Origin: Spirosoma radiotolerans
GTDB taxonomy: Bacteria > Bacteroidota > Bacteroidia > Cytophagales > Spirosomataceae
Assembly (NCBI RefSeq): GCF_000974425.1
Contig: NZ_CP010429.1
Coordinates: 6,806,001 to 6,870,000, forward strand
Length of the DNA: 64,000 nt
Direction: 5' to 3'
The notes under the pieces were generated by a model. It was not told the DNA's origin. It was given only the letters and a program-made list of their open reading frames with translations, and made no database searches. Position 1 is the first letter of the stretch; each line of letters opens with the position of its first letter. Shown here piece by piece: positions 53,834 to 63,080 of this stretch. The position numbers and the translations under genes are program-made.

Positions 53834-55360
53834 TTACACAGGCACTGCGTAGTAGTACATCCGCGAACTGTTAGGGTACATACCGATAAGCATCAGCCCT
53901 TCTCCTTCTTTCACCGATGACATGATTGCCTGAAGGTCTTTCGTTGTTTTAACGTTCTTACCGTTTGCTTTTACAATGATAAATCCTTCTTCTACGTCGG
54001 TTTCAGCCAGTTTGCCATCTGTGATTTTCTTCACCCGAACGCCACCGGTAATGCCCAGTTGTTTAGCATCCTGTGCCGATAAATCTTCGAAGCTGGCACC
54101 CAGTGTATTTAAGGAGGTGTTAGCGGCTGTTACATCGGCTTTCTTGATAACATCCCGTCCACCATTACGGTTACGTAGCTCAACTTTAAAGTCACGCTCG
54201 GTTCCGTCCCGGTTAACGGTTACATTAACAATATCACCTGGACGACGACGGCCAATGATCTCACGCATCTGCGCATCAGAATCAAGCGTCTGTCCTTCCA
54301 TTTTCACAATAACATCGCCTTTTTTCAGGCCAGCGGCTTCAGCAGCGCCTTTTTCGACAACGCTCTCAACATAAATACCGCGACCAATTTTAGCGCCTTT
54401 TTCTTTAGCTACTGTACTGTTCAGCTCGATTGGCAGAATGCCGATATAGCCGCGTTGTACGTTACCATATTTGAGCAAGTCAGCCGATACTTTCTTAACC
54501 AGCGATACAGGTACTGCGAAACCATAGCCGCTATAGTATCCAGTTGCTGAAGCAATAGCTGAGTTGATGCCTACTAATTCGCCACGCAGGTTAACCAGCG
54601 CACCACCCGAGTTACCTGGGTTGATAGCCGCATCGGTTTGAATAAATGCTTCTACTGGAGAATCAGGCTTCGCATCTGTCTTGCTGATATTCTGGTCTAA
54701 AATACCAATCCGACGGCCTTTGGCACTAACGATACCAGCGGTAACGGTCGATTCCAGATCGAGTGGATAACCAACAGCCAATACCCATTCGCCTAATTTC
54801 AACGCATCGGAATCACCCAGCGTGATAGCTGGCAGGTTGTTGGCATCTACTTTAATAACAGCTAAGTCGGTTAGTGGGTCGGTGCCAATAACTTTGGCTT
54901 TAAAGCTCCGTTTATCGGTCATGATGACTTCTACTTCATCGGCGTCCTGAACAACGTGGTTGTTCGTAACGATATAGCCATCCTTGCTGATGATAACACC
55001 AGAACCGGAAGCCTGACCTTGCTGACGACGTGGCTGCCGCTGGCTACCACCACCGAACTCATCCCCAAAAAACTCCCGGAAAATATCAGGAACCTGTTGT
55101 TGGCGTACTGTACGAGTCATGGTGGTCCGGATGTGCACAACCATTGGTGTTACGGCTTCGGCCGCAGTAGAGAAATCGCCGGGAACACCACTTGGGTTAT
55201 TTCCGGGCATGGAGGCTAATCGCCCAGTAATCGTCTGTATTGGCGACGATTCGTTAAAAATTACATCCCGGTTGTTGAAGCCCAACAGGTTGTAAGCAGC
55301 CAACGTTACAACACTCGACAGGAGTGCCATTAACGCCAATAATTTCCAGTTGCTTTTCAT
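53834..55360 (-). CDS. Do-family serine endoprotease HtrA/DegP
   Basis: A 508-residue periplasmic protease/chaperone. An N-terminal membrane or signal helix is at about 6-25. The trypsin-like domain has the triad His in VTNNHVVQDADEVEV, Asp in DPLTDLAVIKV and Ser in NPGNSGGALVNLRGE. Two PDZ domains follow, with GYIGILPIEL and later GVRVKKITDGKLAE. A Gln/Arg-rich loop (SQRQPRRQQGQASGSG) near 100-115 sits where the LA-loop region of Do proteases begins. It should remove misfolded envelope proteins. The genes on either side are not related to it. Confidence 0.93.
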   Translation of the reverse strand: MKSNWKLLALMALLSSVVTLAAYNLLGFNNRDVIFNESSPIQTITGRLASMPGNNPSGVPGDFSTAAEAVTPMVVHIRTTMTRTVRQQQVPDIFREFFGDEFGGGSQRQPRRQQGQASGSGVIISKDGYIVTNNHVVQDADEVEVIMTDKRSFKAKVIGTDPLTDLAVIKVDANNLPAITLGDSDALKLGEWVLAVGYPLDLESTVTAGIVSAKGRRIGILDQNISKTDAKPDSPVEAFIQTDAAINPGNSGGALVNLRGELVGINSAIASATGYYSGYGFAVPVSLVKKVSADLLKYGNVQRGYIGILPIELNSTVAKEKGAKIGRGIYVESVVEKGAAEAAGLKKGDVIVKMEGQTLDSDAQMREIIGRRRPGDIVNVTVNRDGTERDFKVELRNRNGGRDVIKKADVTAANTSLNTLGASFEDLSAQDAKQLGITGGVRVKKITDGKLAETDVEEGFIIVKANGKNVKTTKDLQAIMSSVKEGEGLMLIGMYPNSSRMYYYAVPV

Positions 55361-55516
55361 AATAAATGGGAAAATCTAATTGCTTTCTTTTTGTGTTAAA
55401 GGCAGTGGTTGTCTGTCTGATACTATAACGGAAAGTAGCGTCTGAAAAATCCGGCTACTGTGCGTCCTTAACAAAATTTAACAGGGCTTTGTTGCCGTAT
55501 AATTAGGTAACGAAAT

Positions 55517-55551
55517 AGCCCGTGAGCACGACGCTCATCGGGCTTTTTTTT
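55517..55551. terminator. Hairpin with plus-strand T run between htrA and hsp20
   Basis: AGCCCGTGAGC (55517-55527) pairs with GCTCATCGGGCT (55533-55544), followed by about nine T on the plus strand. Both flanking genes are on the minus strand, so it works best against antisense transcription; it may still help end the hsp20 message. Confidence 0.65.
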
Positions 55552-55570
55552 TGATCAAAAATAGGCCTTC

Positions 55571-56017
55571 TTAACCACCTATTTCGATTTGCCGGGGTGG
55601 TTTTACTTTGGCCTCTTCGCGCTTGGGAACCTCAATTTTTAGAAGCCCATCGGTGTAGGTTGCCTGAATGTGTTCGGCGTCTATTGAGGTGGGTAACGTA
55701 AACGTTCGCTGAAAAGACGAGTAGCTGAACTCCCGGCGGGTATAACGTTCCGCACTTTTTTCCTGCTCTTCTTTCTGATTCTCCCGATACCCCGAAATTG
55801 TGAGGTTATTGTGGTTCAGATTAAGCTTGAAATCTTCTTTTTTAAGGCCGGGAGCAGCGACTTCAATGCGGAAGCCATCATGGTGCTCAACTACATTTAC
55901 GGCTGGGACGTTTGTCACTCCAGAGCCATTCGTGTTAAAGAGGTCGTTCATGTCGCGTCCGAAAAAATTCTCGATCAACGACGGAAAGTGGTTGTTCGTG
56001 CGCGTTAACGGATTCAT
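55571..56017 (-). CDS. Small heat-shock protein Hsp20/alpha-crystallin
   Basis: A 148-residue chaperone. The alpha-crystallin domain spans about 38-135: VNVVEHHDGFRIEVAAPGLKKEDFKLNLNHNNLTISG, then ending in the family signature GLLKIEVPK. It binds unfolding proteins and prevents aggregation. A sigma54-like promoter and inverted repeats lie upstream (listed separately). Confidence 0.95.
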   Translation of the reverse strand: MNPLTRTNNHFPSLIENFFGRDMNDLFNTNGSGVTNVPAVNVVEHHDGFRIEVAAPGLKKEDFKLNLNHNNLTISGYRENQKEEQEKSAERYTRREFSYSSFQRTFTLPTSIDAEHIQATYTDGLLKIEVPKREEAKVKPPRQIEIGG

Positions 56018-56070
56018 GACAAGTATGGTTTTAGGTTTGAAAATAGGTTTACTAATTATGCTAACTATTT

Positions 56071-56087
56071 TTCAAACTTTGTGCCAG
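56071..56087 (-). promoter_or_regulatory. Sigma54-like -24/-12 promoter of hsp20
   Basis: On the minus strand the sequence reads CTGGCACAAAGTTTGAA. TGGCAC is followed after 5 bases by TTGA; the GG and the GA are exactly 10 bases apart, as in the sigma54 consensus TGGCAC-N5-TTGC, which has GC in place of GA. Transcription would start near 56060, giving a 43-base leader. Confidence 0.6.
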
Positions 56088-56101
56088 TTCGTTCATCAAT
56101 C

Positions 56102-56166
56102 AGCTGTCAGTTATTTTGGCAGCTTTAAACGGAAGTTAAAGGAATTTGAACTGTCAAAATGGCCTG
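56102..56166 (-). promoter_or_regulatory. Candidate activator sites upstream of hsp20
   Basis: An inverted repeat AGCTGTCA-N7-TGGCAGCT (56102-56124, one mismatch) and a related site CTGTCAAAATGGC (56151-56163) lie 15-80 bases upstream of the sigma54-like promoter. They share CTGTCA with TTTTGGC/AAATGGC. They could bind an enhancer-binding protein. Confidence 0.45.
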
Positions 56167-56251
56167 TAGAGGCATCTCTTGGTACTAATGTCTGCAAAGT
56201 TGGCAATGATAGCCTTATGTTCGTAGGCTATGTGTGGGGAGAGTAAACGGC

Positions 56252-57013
56252 CTATTTAAGCGCTAGCAGCTCAAAAGCTTTCTCGGCGGCAGCCTGTTCG
56301 GCTTTCTTTTTACTGTAGCCGCTGCCCGTTGAGAAAGGCTCGTCGTCGACAAGTACTTGTGATATAAACTCGCGAAAATGGCTATTGCCCTTCTCCGATA
56401 CGATTTCGAAGCGGATTTCTTTTCCTTCCCGTTGCGCCCATTCAATCAGGCGGCTTTTGTAGTTTCCATTGTTTTGAACAACAGACTCAATATCATAATG
56501 AGCCAGCAAATCCTTCAGGATAAACCGGCGGGAGAACCGAAATCCTTTGTCCAAATACACCGCTCCAACCAGCGCTTCGAGTGCATCACCATACATGGAT
56601 GTGCGGGCCGGTAAACTACGAGTTCGGCTGCCGTCGTATTCAATAAGCTGATCGAGTCCAATTTTTCGGGCAATACCGTTCAGCGTCTCGCGGTTGACAA
56701 TGCGTGAGCGGATCTCGGTCAAAAAGCCTTCGTCTTTGTACGGGTATTTTTTAAAAAGGAACTCGGCGATAACCATACCCAAAACGGCATCGCCTAAATA
56801 CTCCAGCCGTTCGTTCGATTCTCGAAACCCTTCGATCGCCGTCGCTTTCGACGCCGATGTATGGCGTAAGGCGAGTTGGTAAAGTCCTAAATTAGAAGGG
56901 CGTGCACCAATGATATGGGCGATTGACCGACGCAGATTCTTACGAGGATCAGCGTTGCCAGACCGAAACCAGTCGAGGGGGTTGAATAAACTGCGTGGCA
57001 GAGCGATTTGCAC
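56252..57013 (-). CDS. rnc: Ribonuclease III
   Basis: A 253-residue double-strand-specific RNase. The catalytic signature ERLEYLGDAVLGMVIAEFLF is near 70-90, the second acidic motif GDALEALVGAVYLDKGF near 142-158, and the C-terminal dsRNA-binding domain spans about 185-250 (NYKSRLIEWAQREGK to KKAEQAAAEKAFELL). It begins 3 bases after the fabF stop, so the two are one operon. Confidence 0.95.
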   Translation of the reverse strand: MQIALPRSLFNPLDWFRSGNADPRKNLRRSIAHIIGARPSNLGLYQLALRHTSASKATAIEGFRESNERLEYLGDAVLGMVIAEFLFKKYPYKDEGFLTEIRSRIVNRETLNGIARKIGLDQLIEYDGSRTRSLPARTSMYGDALEALVGAVYLDKGFRFSRRFILKDLLAHYDIESVVQNNGNYKSRLIEWAQREGKEIRFEIVSEKGNSHFREFISQVLVDDEPFSTGSGYSKKKAEQAAAEKAFELLALK

Positions 57014-57016
57014 GAC

Positions 57017-58267
57017 TCAGCTAAGTTTACGGAAAATAACGATGGCGTTGTGACCTCCAAATCCAAAGGCATTGCTCATCACCGTTGTGATTGGGCGTGC
57101 CTGTGCCGTATTAAACGTTAAATTAAAGCGAGAGTCGATTTCCTCATCGTTGGTGACGTGGTTGATCGTTGGTGGAACCAGTTGGTGTTCCAGCGCTTTA
57201 ATACCGGCAATCGCTTCAACCGCACCCGCAGCGCCCAGCAAATGGCCCGTCATCGACTTTGTCGAACTGATGTTCAACTTGAACGAATGCTCCCCGAACA
57301 GTTGGTGGATAGCTTTCAGCTCCTGTGGATCGCCAATAGGGGTCGATGTACCGTGTGTGTTGATGTAATCAATTTCATCGGGTGCAATGTTAGCATCCCG
57401 AAGCGCATCTTCCATGGCCAGAAACGCCCCTAAGCCTTCCGGGTGAGGGGCTGTGATGTGGTAAGCATCTGATGACATACCACCACCAATCAGTTCAGCG
57501 TAAATTTTGGCACCCCGAGACTGGGCATGTTCGTACTCTTCCAGGATAAGCGCCCCGGCTCCTTCGCCCAGCACAAATCCGTCACGGTCCTTATCGTAAG
57601 GCCGTGAGGCTGTTTCGGGGGAATCGTTGCGCTCAGACAGGGCCCGGTTGGCATTGAAACCACCAATACCGGCTCTGGTAACAGCAGCTTCGGAACCACC
57701 GACCACGCACATGTTAAGGCGGCCCAACCGAATGTAGTTGAACGCATCAATGATGGCATTGTTGGTGGAAGCACAAGCCGAAACCGTTACATAGTTGGTT
57801 CCCCGGAATCCATAGCGCATCGAAATCTGACCGGATGCGCTATCCGCAATCATGCGGACAATAAAGAACGGGTTGATGCGGGGTGTGCCATCTCCTTTGG
57901 CGTAATCGATCATCTCGTCCTCAAACGATTTGAGGCCGCCAATACCCGATCCCCAAATAACACCGACCTTATTTTTGTCGATCGAATCGAGGTTCACACC
58001 CGAATCCTTTACGGCTTCGTCAGTAGCGATAAGTGCATAATGCGTGAACGCATCCATTTTGCGGGCTTCCTGACGAGGAATGTACTGCGTAACGTCTACG
58101 CCTTTCAGTTCGCAGGCAAAGCGCGTGCGAAATTTGCTGGCGTCAAACTTCGTAATGGGACCGGCCCCGCTTACACCGGCGGCTAAGCTGTTCCAGTAAG
58201 AGGCTACATCATTGCCGATTGGTGTCAACGCACCGAGGCCGGTCACTACTACTCGCTTGATTGTCAT
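57017..58267 (-). CDS. fabF: 3-oxoacyl-[acyl-carrier-protein] synthase II
   Basis: A 416-residue condensing enzyme for fatty-acid elongation. It has the catalytic Cys in VSACASTNNAI, the two His in NTHGTSTPIGD and KSMTGHLLGAAGAVEAIAG, and the start RVVVTGLGALTPIGNDV. All active-site residues are present. It is between acpP and rnc in the classic order. Confidence 0.97.
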   Translation of the reverse strand: MTIKRVVVTGLGALTPIGNDVASYWNSLAAGVSGAGPITKFDASKFRTRFACELKGVDVTQYIPRQEARKMDAFTHYALIATDEAVKDSGVNLDSIDKNKVGVIWGSGIGGLKSFEDEMIDYAKGDGTPRINPFFIVRMIADSASGQISMRYGFRGTNYVTVSACASTNNAIIDAFNYIRLGRLNMCVVGGSEAAVTRAGIGGFNANRALSERNDSPETASRPYDKDRDGFVLGEGAGALILEEYEHAQSRGAKIYAELIGGGMSSDAYHITAPHPEGLGAFLAMEDALRDANIAPDEIDYINTHGTSTPIGDPQELKAIHQLFGEHSFKLNISSTKSMTGHLLGAAGAVEAIAGIKALEHQLVPPTINHVTNDEEIDSRFNLTFNTAQARPITTVMSNAFGFGGHNAIVIFRKLS

Positions 58268-58414
58268 ACGGGTTTACTACGTAATGAAAAAAGAAAAACA
58301 ACGCCGATACCGTATTTGTTGGCGTTGGCTTCACAACTCAGTACCCACTCCAATGCAGAAATTGGATAGGTACCGAGATAATTCGTTATGACGTCTGTTA
58401 AATCTCTTGGAGAC

Positions 58415-58654
58415 TTATTTGCCGATATTTTTCTCCAGATATTCGATGGCCAGGCCAACCGTAGAGATTTTTTCAGCCTCGTCGTCGGGGATAGGCAGGT
58501 TGAATTCTTTTTCAAATTCCATGATCAACTCAACAGTGTCGAGTGAATCGGCCCCTAAATCGTTGGTGAAGCTTGCCTCAGGCGTTACTTCTGATTCTTC
58601 AACGCCTAATTTTTCAACAATGATATTCTTTACTTTCTGTGCAATGTCCGACAT
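58415..58654 (-). CDS. acpP: Acyl carrier protein
   Basis: A 79-residue acidic protein with the phosphopantetheine attachment motif [12 protein letters not shown] (Ser near residue 37). It carries acyl chains for FabF, encoded 147 bases downstream on the same strand. Length and charge are typical. Confidence 0.98.
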   Translation of the reverse strand: MSDIAQKVKNIIVEKLGVEESEVTPEASFTNDLGADSLDTVELIMEFEKEFNLPIPDDEAEKISTVGLAIEYLEKNIGK

Positions 58655-58685
58655 TTTAGTAGTCTGTTCGAGTTAAAAAACTGCG

Positions 58686-58716
58686 CAAAGAAACGTATTT
58701 ACCTTTGTATTATCAA
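58686..58716 (-). promoter_or_regulatory. Possible promoter of acpP
   Basis: On the minus strand TTG (58716-58714) is followed by 20 bases and TTTCTTTG (58693-58686), one base off TAnnTTTG and one base off the 19-base spacing. Confidence 0.35.
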
Positions 58717-58809
58717 ACAATTTTTTAATCCTAAAATCGTTCGTTTATACTTCTTTTGGTAGCTTAATGCTCTTGTAATTAGTGCTTTATGCTAAAAATA
58801 TAGGCTGAA

Positions 58810-59658
58810 TTAACGAATTACAACTGACTTGCAAACGTAGGTAGGAATGATACCCGTACTCCGAATAAGAACCTCGGCATCCTGCGGTTGCGTGTTTCCT
58901 GTGAGCACCAGGACGGTGTCCAGGCCAAACTTATTGCCCCCCAGAATATCCGTTCGGAGGGTGTCTCCTACCATCAAAACGTCGCTCTTACTAATCTGGG
59001 GCGCATTCTCTAACCGCTCATAGGCAAACATAAAGAGTTGTGCGTCGGGCTTGCCAAATTGAATAAACTGCTTTCCTACAATGGTTTCAATCATTCTGGC
59101 TACCGCTCCGATGGCAATGGCAATGCGGGTTTTTGATACTGGGTAGGTAGAATCGGTATTGGCGACAATGACTGGTATGTTGCGCTTTCGGAGCAAATTA
59201 ACCGTTTTGGTCAGGTCCGTATTCCAGTCGAAGCCTTCATCGTCGAGCAAAACCAGTGCGTTTATATCAGCTACGTCTTTTAAATCGACCTGGCTGATGG
59301 GTAGTGTTTTGAGACCAGTGGTTTCGAGGTAATGGGCCGATTTTTCCGTTCCCAGATAGGCGACCGTACCACTAGATACTTTAAGGTCTAAATATTCCCG
59401 TGCCAGCATGCCTGACGAAATAATGCGTTCTGGCGGGATCGCATAAAAGTTTTGCTTATAATACGACTCAGCTAACTCCTGTGGACTGCGCGAAGCATCA
59501 TTCGTGAGAACGTAAAAATCTTTTCCGTTTTCTTTGAGCCAATCGAAGGTATGTTCAATGCCTGGTAAGAGGCCTTCCGAATTTTTCAGGACACCAAAGG
59601 CATCGAAGAAAATCACTTTATACTTAGCCGCTACAGTCTTGAAATCAGTCAGTTGCAT
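58810..59658 (-). CDS. HAD-superfamily class IIA hydrolase
   Basis: A 282-residue phosphatase-like protein. The N-terminal motif VIFFDAFGVLKNSEGLLPG has the nucleophile Asp, but the usual second acid of DxD is Phe, as in the HAD-IIA branch that has D-x-W. Other motifs are VLTNDASRSPQELAESYYKQ (motif II), and KPDAQLFMFAYERL with LMVGDTLRTDILGGNKFGLDTVLVLTG (motifs III and IV). The substrate is unknown. The ATG at 59658 is preferred over 59706, since it starts right before the fold. Confidence 0.82.
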   Translation of the reverse strand: MQLTDFKTVAAKYKVIFFDAFGVLKNSEGLLPGIEHTFDWLKENGKDFYVLTNDASRSPQELAESYYKQNFYAIPPERIISSGMLAREYLDLKVSSGTVAYLGTEKSAHYLETTGLKTLPISQVDLKDVADINALVLLDDEGFDWNTDLTKTVNLLRKRNIPVIVANTDSTYPVSKTRIAIAIGAVARMIETIVGKQFIQFGKPDAQLFMFAYERLENAPQISKSDVLMVGDTLRTDILGGNKFGLDTVLVLTGNTQPQDAEVLIRSTGIIPTYVCKSVVIR

Positions 59659-59774
59659 GGAGCACGCGTAAAAGATGAATAGCCATAAGCAATCTTGCGT
59701 GTTCACGTCGATTGCTTTGACGCTGGAATTCCAGAAGAATATTGGTAAAAATACAATATAGGCCGATTCTTCAA

Positions 59775-60428
59775 TCAGTTTTCCTTTAATAAGCTCTGTA
59801 TGTCGGCAATAAGCTGCTGCATCTCAAGTTCGAGTGTGCCGTTATAAATACCTCGGATGCGTTTCTGTTTATCGACCAGTAAGAAATGCTCCGTGTGCAA
59901 AAATTCGGTGCTGTCTTTAGTAAACCCTAATTCCTCTTCGGCAAAGTACGACTGGCGCGCTAGTTGATAAATAGCGGCTTTAGAACCTGTTAATAGATGC
60001 CAGTTTTCAGATTGGATGTTGTTGGCCCGACTGTAGGCCTTAAGGCGGCTAACGCTGTCAATCCAGGGGGTTACACTGTAAGAGAGCAACACCACATTCT
60101 TGTTAGCCGGAAAAGCCTTTTCGACTAGTTTCATGTGCTTGGTCATACGGGGGCATATACTCCCGCAGGAGGTGAAGAAAAAATCAGCCACATGGATTTT
60201 GCCTTCAATATCCTTCTCGCTAATGGTAACGCCATTCTGATCTCTGAACGAAAAATTGCTGATCGTGTGCGGAATCTTTTCGGCCAGTTCGCTTGCCGAT
60301 TCAACAAAAATCGGGCTGAAGTCGGGCGTATTATAATACGGTAGTTTCGGGCTTGTTTCCTTCCCGCAGGCAATGAGCAAAAGGATAATCGCTACTACGC
60401 TACTTCCTGAAAATACTGTCCGCCACAT
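59775..60428 (-). CDS. Sco1/SenC-family copper-handling lipoprotein
   Basis: A 217-residue protein if started at the ATG at 60428. The lipobox is LLLIACGKE. The thioredoxin-like fold has the copper/redox motif FTSCGSICPRM (two Cys three residues apart) and the distal His in FLHTEHFLLVD. Sco proteins deliver copper to, or reduce, cytochrome oxidase subunit II. The start overlaps the previous gene by 29 bases, so the genes are translationally coupled. Confidence 0.88.
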   Translation of the reverse strand: MWRTVFSGSSVVAIILLLIACGKETSPKLPYYNTPDFSPIFVESASELAEKIPHTISNFSFRDQNGVTISEKDIEGKIHVADFFFTSCGSICPRMTKHMKLVEKAFPANKNVVLLSYSVTPWIDSVSRLKAYSRANNIQSENWHLLTGSKAAIYQLARQSYFAEEELGFTKDSTEFLHTEHFLLVDKQKRIRGIYNGTLELEMQQLIADIQSLLKEN

Positions 60429-60978
60429 TTTTGCAGTGTTTGGTGCCCAACAACCCATAACGACGGTTGTCTTTGATGATGTAGTTCGTTTTCACTTTTC
60501 CCGTTGTGTACCAGCTTTGCTGAATGCCCGATTCTTCGCCTTTTTCGTAGTGCATGTTTCTGAACAGCTTCCCATTCGGAAACCATTCCTTATAACTACC
60601 TTCGAATAAATCGTTATGAAAATGGTATTCAAATTGGGGCCTCCCATTTGAATACCAGCCTCGGTGTGTTCCTTCTTTCCAGCCATTAACATAGAGTCGT
60701 TCGGCCTGACGACGTCTGCCCGGATAAAAAAAACGAGCCAGTCCGTTTTCCCTGCCATCCCGAAAAGGCACGGTGAAGAGCGTATCGCCCTGAGCATCGG
60801 TTGCAAAGACAATCCCCGAAACGGGTTTGCCCTTTCTGGATGTAATCCCTTCGCTGACCCGGATTGGGTCCTTATTCGCATCGAAATAAACGGGCGTTTC
60901 GGGCGATGGCTGGCAGGCAACCAGGGCGCCAGCCAGCCACCAAATTTTGTTACTTCGACCAGGAACCAGCCGTGCCAT
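60400..60978 (-). CDS. MORN/YwqK-type repeat lipoprotein
   Basis: A 192-residue protein. After the lipobox LAGALVACQ, the sequence is a ladder of short repeats: NGLARFFYPGRRRQAERLYVNGWKEGTHRGWYSNGRPQFEYHFHNDLFEGSYKEWFPNGKLFRN, as in YwqK-family (MORN-like) proteins. The function is unclear; such proteins are often labelled antitoxin-like without proof. The start overlaps the YHYH gene by 29 bases, and its end overlaps the Sco gene. Confidence 0.75.
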   Translation of the reverse strand: MARLVPGRSNKIWWLAGALVACQPSPETPVYFDANKDPIRVSEGITSRKGKPVSGIVFATDAQGDTLFTVPFRDGRENGLARFFYPGRRRQAERLYVNGWKEGTHRGWYSNGRPQFEYHFHNDLFEGSYKEWFPNGKLFRNMHYEKGEESGIQQSWYTTGKVKTNYIIKDNRRYGLLGTKHCKNVADSIFRK

Positions 60979-61786
60979 AATAGCCATTCCCATTGATATA
61001 CGGAGCATCGGCGGTAGTATGATAATGATAAGTGCCATTCGGGTAATCGGCGGTGGCGGTAGTATGCCCGTGGTAAACATCCAGATCGCTACTGGTTAGC
61101 GTTTTTCCATTCTCGACCGGACCGTATACGGGAAAACCGTCCAGTAGAAACCCAATCAACGCACTGCTGCCTTTGGTAGCTGTTAAGTAGTTTGGTTCAA
61201 TATGGTAATGATATTCACTGAACGGAGTAGGATGGCCGCCATACAAATCGAAGGAAACATATTCATCTTTTCCGGGAGTTAGTAGGTTGCCTTCCATCTG
61301 GTATTGGTTAAAAAGTGGGACGCCATTAATAGCAACGCCAATGGTAGCTGCCCCGAGCGCTTTGTGCGTAGAGGCTACTACCGGATTTTTAGGAATCTTA
61401 AAGGTGTAACTGAATGAAGAAATCGTATTCGAGTTCTGTTGAAAACCAGAACGGGTATCTGCTACATAAAGACTAGATGCCCACTGAGTACCTTTATAGT
61501 AAGGTGTTTTATGATCTGGTAAACCCGTTGACTTGATGACAATGTAATCGCCTTCTACATAAATTTGAGACGCTCCATAAATCTTCTTATAAACGTCCGC
61601 TACACCCGTACCAATGGATGTTGTAGTCGTTGTGCTCGTACTACCGGTTGTTGTCGTTGTGCTGGTGCTGCCCGTTGTTGTCGTGGGCGAAACGGTATCG
61701 TTGCTTTTCGAGCACGAAACGAAGGCTAGTACTGAGCATGTTAGCGCGAGCGTGCTCAGTGTAACGGCTAGTGGTGATTTGTTCAT
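60950..61786 (-). CDS. YHYH-domain lipoprotein
   Basis: A 278-residue lipoprotein: lipobox VLAFVSCSK, then a Thr/Ser/Gly linker (TTTTGSTSTT, about residues 35-58), then a domain with repeated YHYH motifs (FSEYHYHIEPN near 190 and GTYHYHTTADAPY near 255). The YHYH domain is found in secreted proteins whose function is unknown; the histidines could bind a metal. Linked to a Sco gene, a copper-related role is plausible. Confidence 0.83.
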   Translation of the reverse strand: MNKSPLAVTLSTLALTCSVLAFVSCSKSNDTVSPTTTTGSTSTTTTTGSTSTTTTTSIGTGVADVYKKIYGASQIYVEGDYIVIKSTGLPDHKTPYYKGTQWASSLYVADTRSGFQQNSNTISSFSYTFKIPKNPVVASTHKALGAATIGVAINGVPLFNQYQMEGNLLTPGKDEYVSFDLYGGHPTPFSEYHYHIEPNYLTATKGSSALIGFLLDGFPVYGPVENGKTLTSSDLDVYHGHTTATADYPNGTYHYHTTADAPYINGNGYYGTAGSWSK

Positions 61787-61931
61787 GATTCGGTTGGTTT
61801 CTTTCGTTCTTAGACGAATGGACGCAACTTGGTCACTAGCTCTTGGGGCCGGGGCAATAAAGTGTCAATGTAGCCCACCCAGGCTTCGTGAAGTGAGGCC
61901 TAGGCGGGCATTGCTGTTGACCATACGGTAG

Positions 61932-62972
61932 CTAAATACCCAACGCCTTCAGAATCTTCTCCGCATCGAACGTCTCAATCGATGGAAAGTAAATGTCGTA
62001 GGCCTCTCGCTGAAGTTTGATGGCGTAGGTCCGGTGAAAAAAATAACGACCGTATTTGATGACGTAGTTGAGTATAAAAAAACGATAAGCTTCCGGCAGA
62101 AAACGAATTTCGCTTTCCGTTAGTGGAAACACGCGGTGATATTCTTGTAAGAACAGTAGAAACCGGTCTTCCATGAGCGGCCCAATGACGTAACTGAACA
62201 CGGTTCGGTCGCCCGCGTTGGAAACAACCCGGCTGAAAAAGTAAAAATCCATGACCCGGTAGCTGATCCTGAACCAGTCATAATCCCAGCGGGAGTATAG
62301 TTCCAGATTATCAGTAACCGAAAAATTACCAATGTTCCAGTCGACAAAGACGGGCATAGTTTCAACTGATTTGGCAACCAGTTTCTGCCGATTTTCCAGA
62401 AATAACTCACACTGCCGTTTCAGTTCGTCGGTATGCATCCGGTGTTCAAACTGACCGGTTTCGGTTTCCAGTAGATCGAGCAAGTCCCAGATGTCTGAAC
62501 GTAACGTTTTACTGGATTTGGGCAGCACCGGACTAACCCGCGAGCAAGCTTTATGAAAGCGGGCCACCTCCCGGCCAAGCATTCGGATGTGGTGCTCTTC
62601 TAACCGACGGGGCAATTTCAACTGAATCCGAATAGGATTATAAAATACAACCCAGGCGTCTAGAAAGCCGTCTTTGTGCCGGTATGTATAGACCTGCCCG
62701 TCACGAACCAGCGACTTCGCCAATACGTTCTCGAATGGATAAAGCAGGTTGTTCGCTAACGCATGAATAATCCGGTGATCTTCCAGAAACTGTTCGTAGG
62801 TGCCGAAGTAAGAAAGCTTGGCAATGATGTGATCACCATCCTCAAACGTAACTCTGAAAACGTGATTAGTCGAAACCTTGGCACTTATATCTTCGATGGT
62901 CTGTACCTGAACCGATCCATCAAATTCTGCCCAGGCTTTTTTTATAATAGATGAATAATCAACGAGACGCAT
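61932..62972 (-). CDS. Phosphotransferase-fold (APH/CHK-like) protein
   Basis: A 346-residue protein with a kinase-like fold: N-lobe HVFRVTFEDGDHIIAKLSYFG with a Lys, catalytic region PVFVDWNIGNFSV and metal-type loop SRWDYDWFRISYRVMDFYFFSRVV. The catalytic Asp is in VDWNIGN rather than the usual HGD. It lies 108 bases downstream of the glutamine-synthetase-like gene on the same strand and may work with it, but the substrate is unknown. Confidence 0.65.
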   Translation of the reverse strand: MRLVDYSSIIKKAWAEFDGSVQVQTIEDISAKVSTNHVFRVTFEDGDHIIAKLSYFGTYEQFLEDHRIIHALANNLLYPFENVLAKSLVRDGQVYTYRHKDGFLDAWVVFYNPIRIQLKLPRRLEEHHIRMLGREVARFHKACSRVSPVLPKSSKTLRSDIWDLLDLLETETGQFEHRMHTDELKRQCELFLENRQKLVAKSVETMPVFVDWNIGNFSVTDNLELYSRWDYDWFRISYRVMDFYFFSRVVSNAGDRTVFSYVIGPLMEDRFLLFLQEYHRVFPLTESEIRFLPEAYRFFILNYVIKYGRYFFHRTYAIKLQREAYDIYFPSIETFDAEKILKALGI

Positions 62973-62987
62973 ATTTGGCCGTGGATT

Positions 62988-63080
62988 TTTGGTATTCAGT
63001 TTAAGGTATGCGGTTGGTTAACGCATGGGATACTAGCGAGTCAGCCAACGAAATACTGAATACTGTAAACCAAAAACCTG
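62988..63080. repeat. Imperfect inverted repeat between glnA-like and kinase genes
   Basis: TTTTTGGTATTCAGTTTAAG near 62988 is partly complementary to ATACTGAATACTGTAAACC and the AAAAACC that follows (about 63050-63080). It is built from a short word family (GGTATTCAG, GTTTAC). Confidence 0.5.

Noticed and set aside
55800-56246. Plus-strand open frame opposite hsp20 and its promoter
   Set aside because: Antisense to the hsp20 coding region and promoter; no protein features.
58700-58707. Plus-strand TACCTTTG near acpP
   Set aside because: A good -7 match, but no plus-strand gene follows; probably chance or part of the acpP leader.
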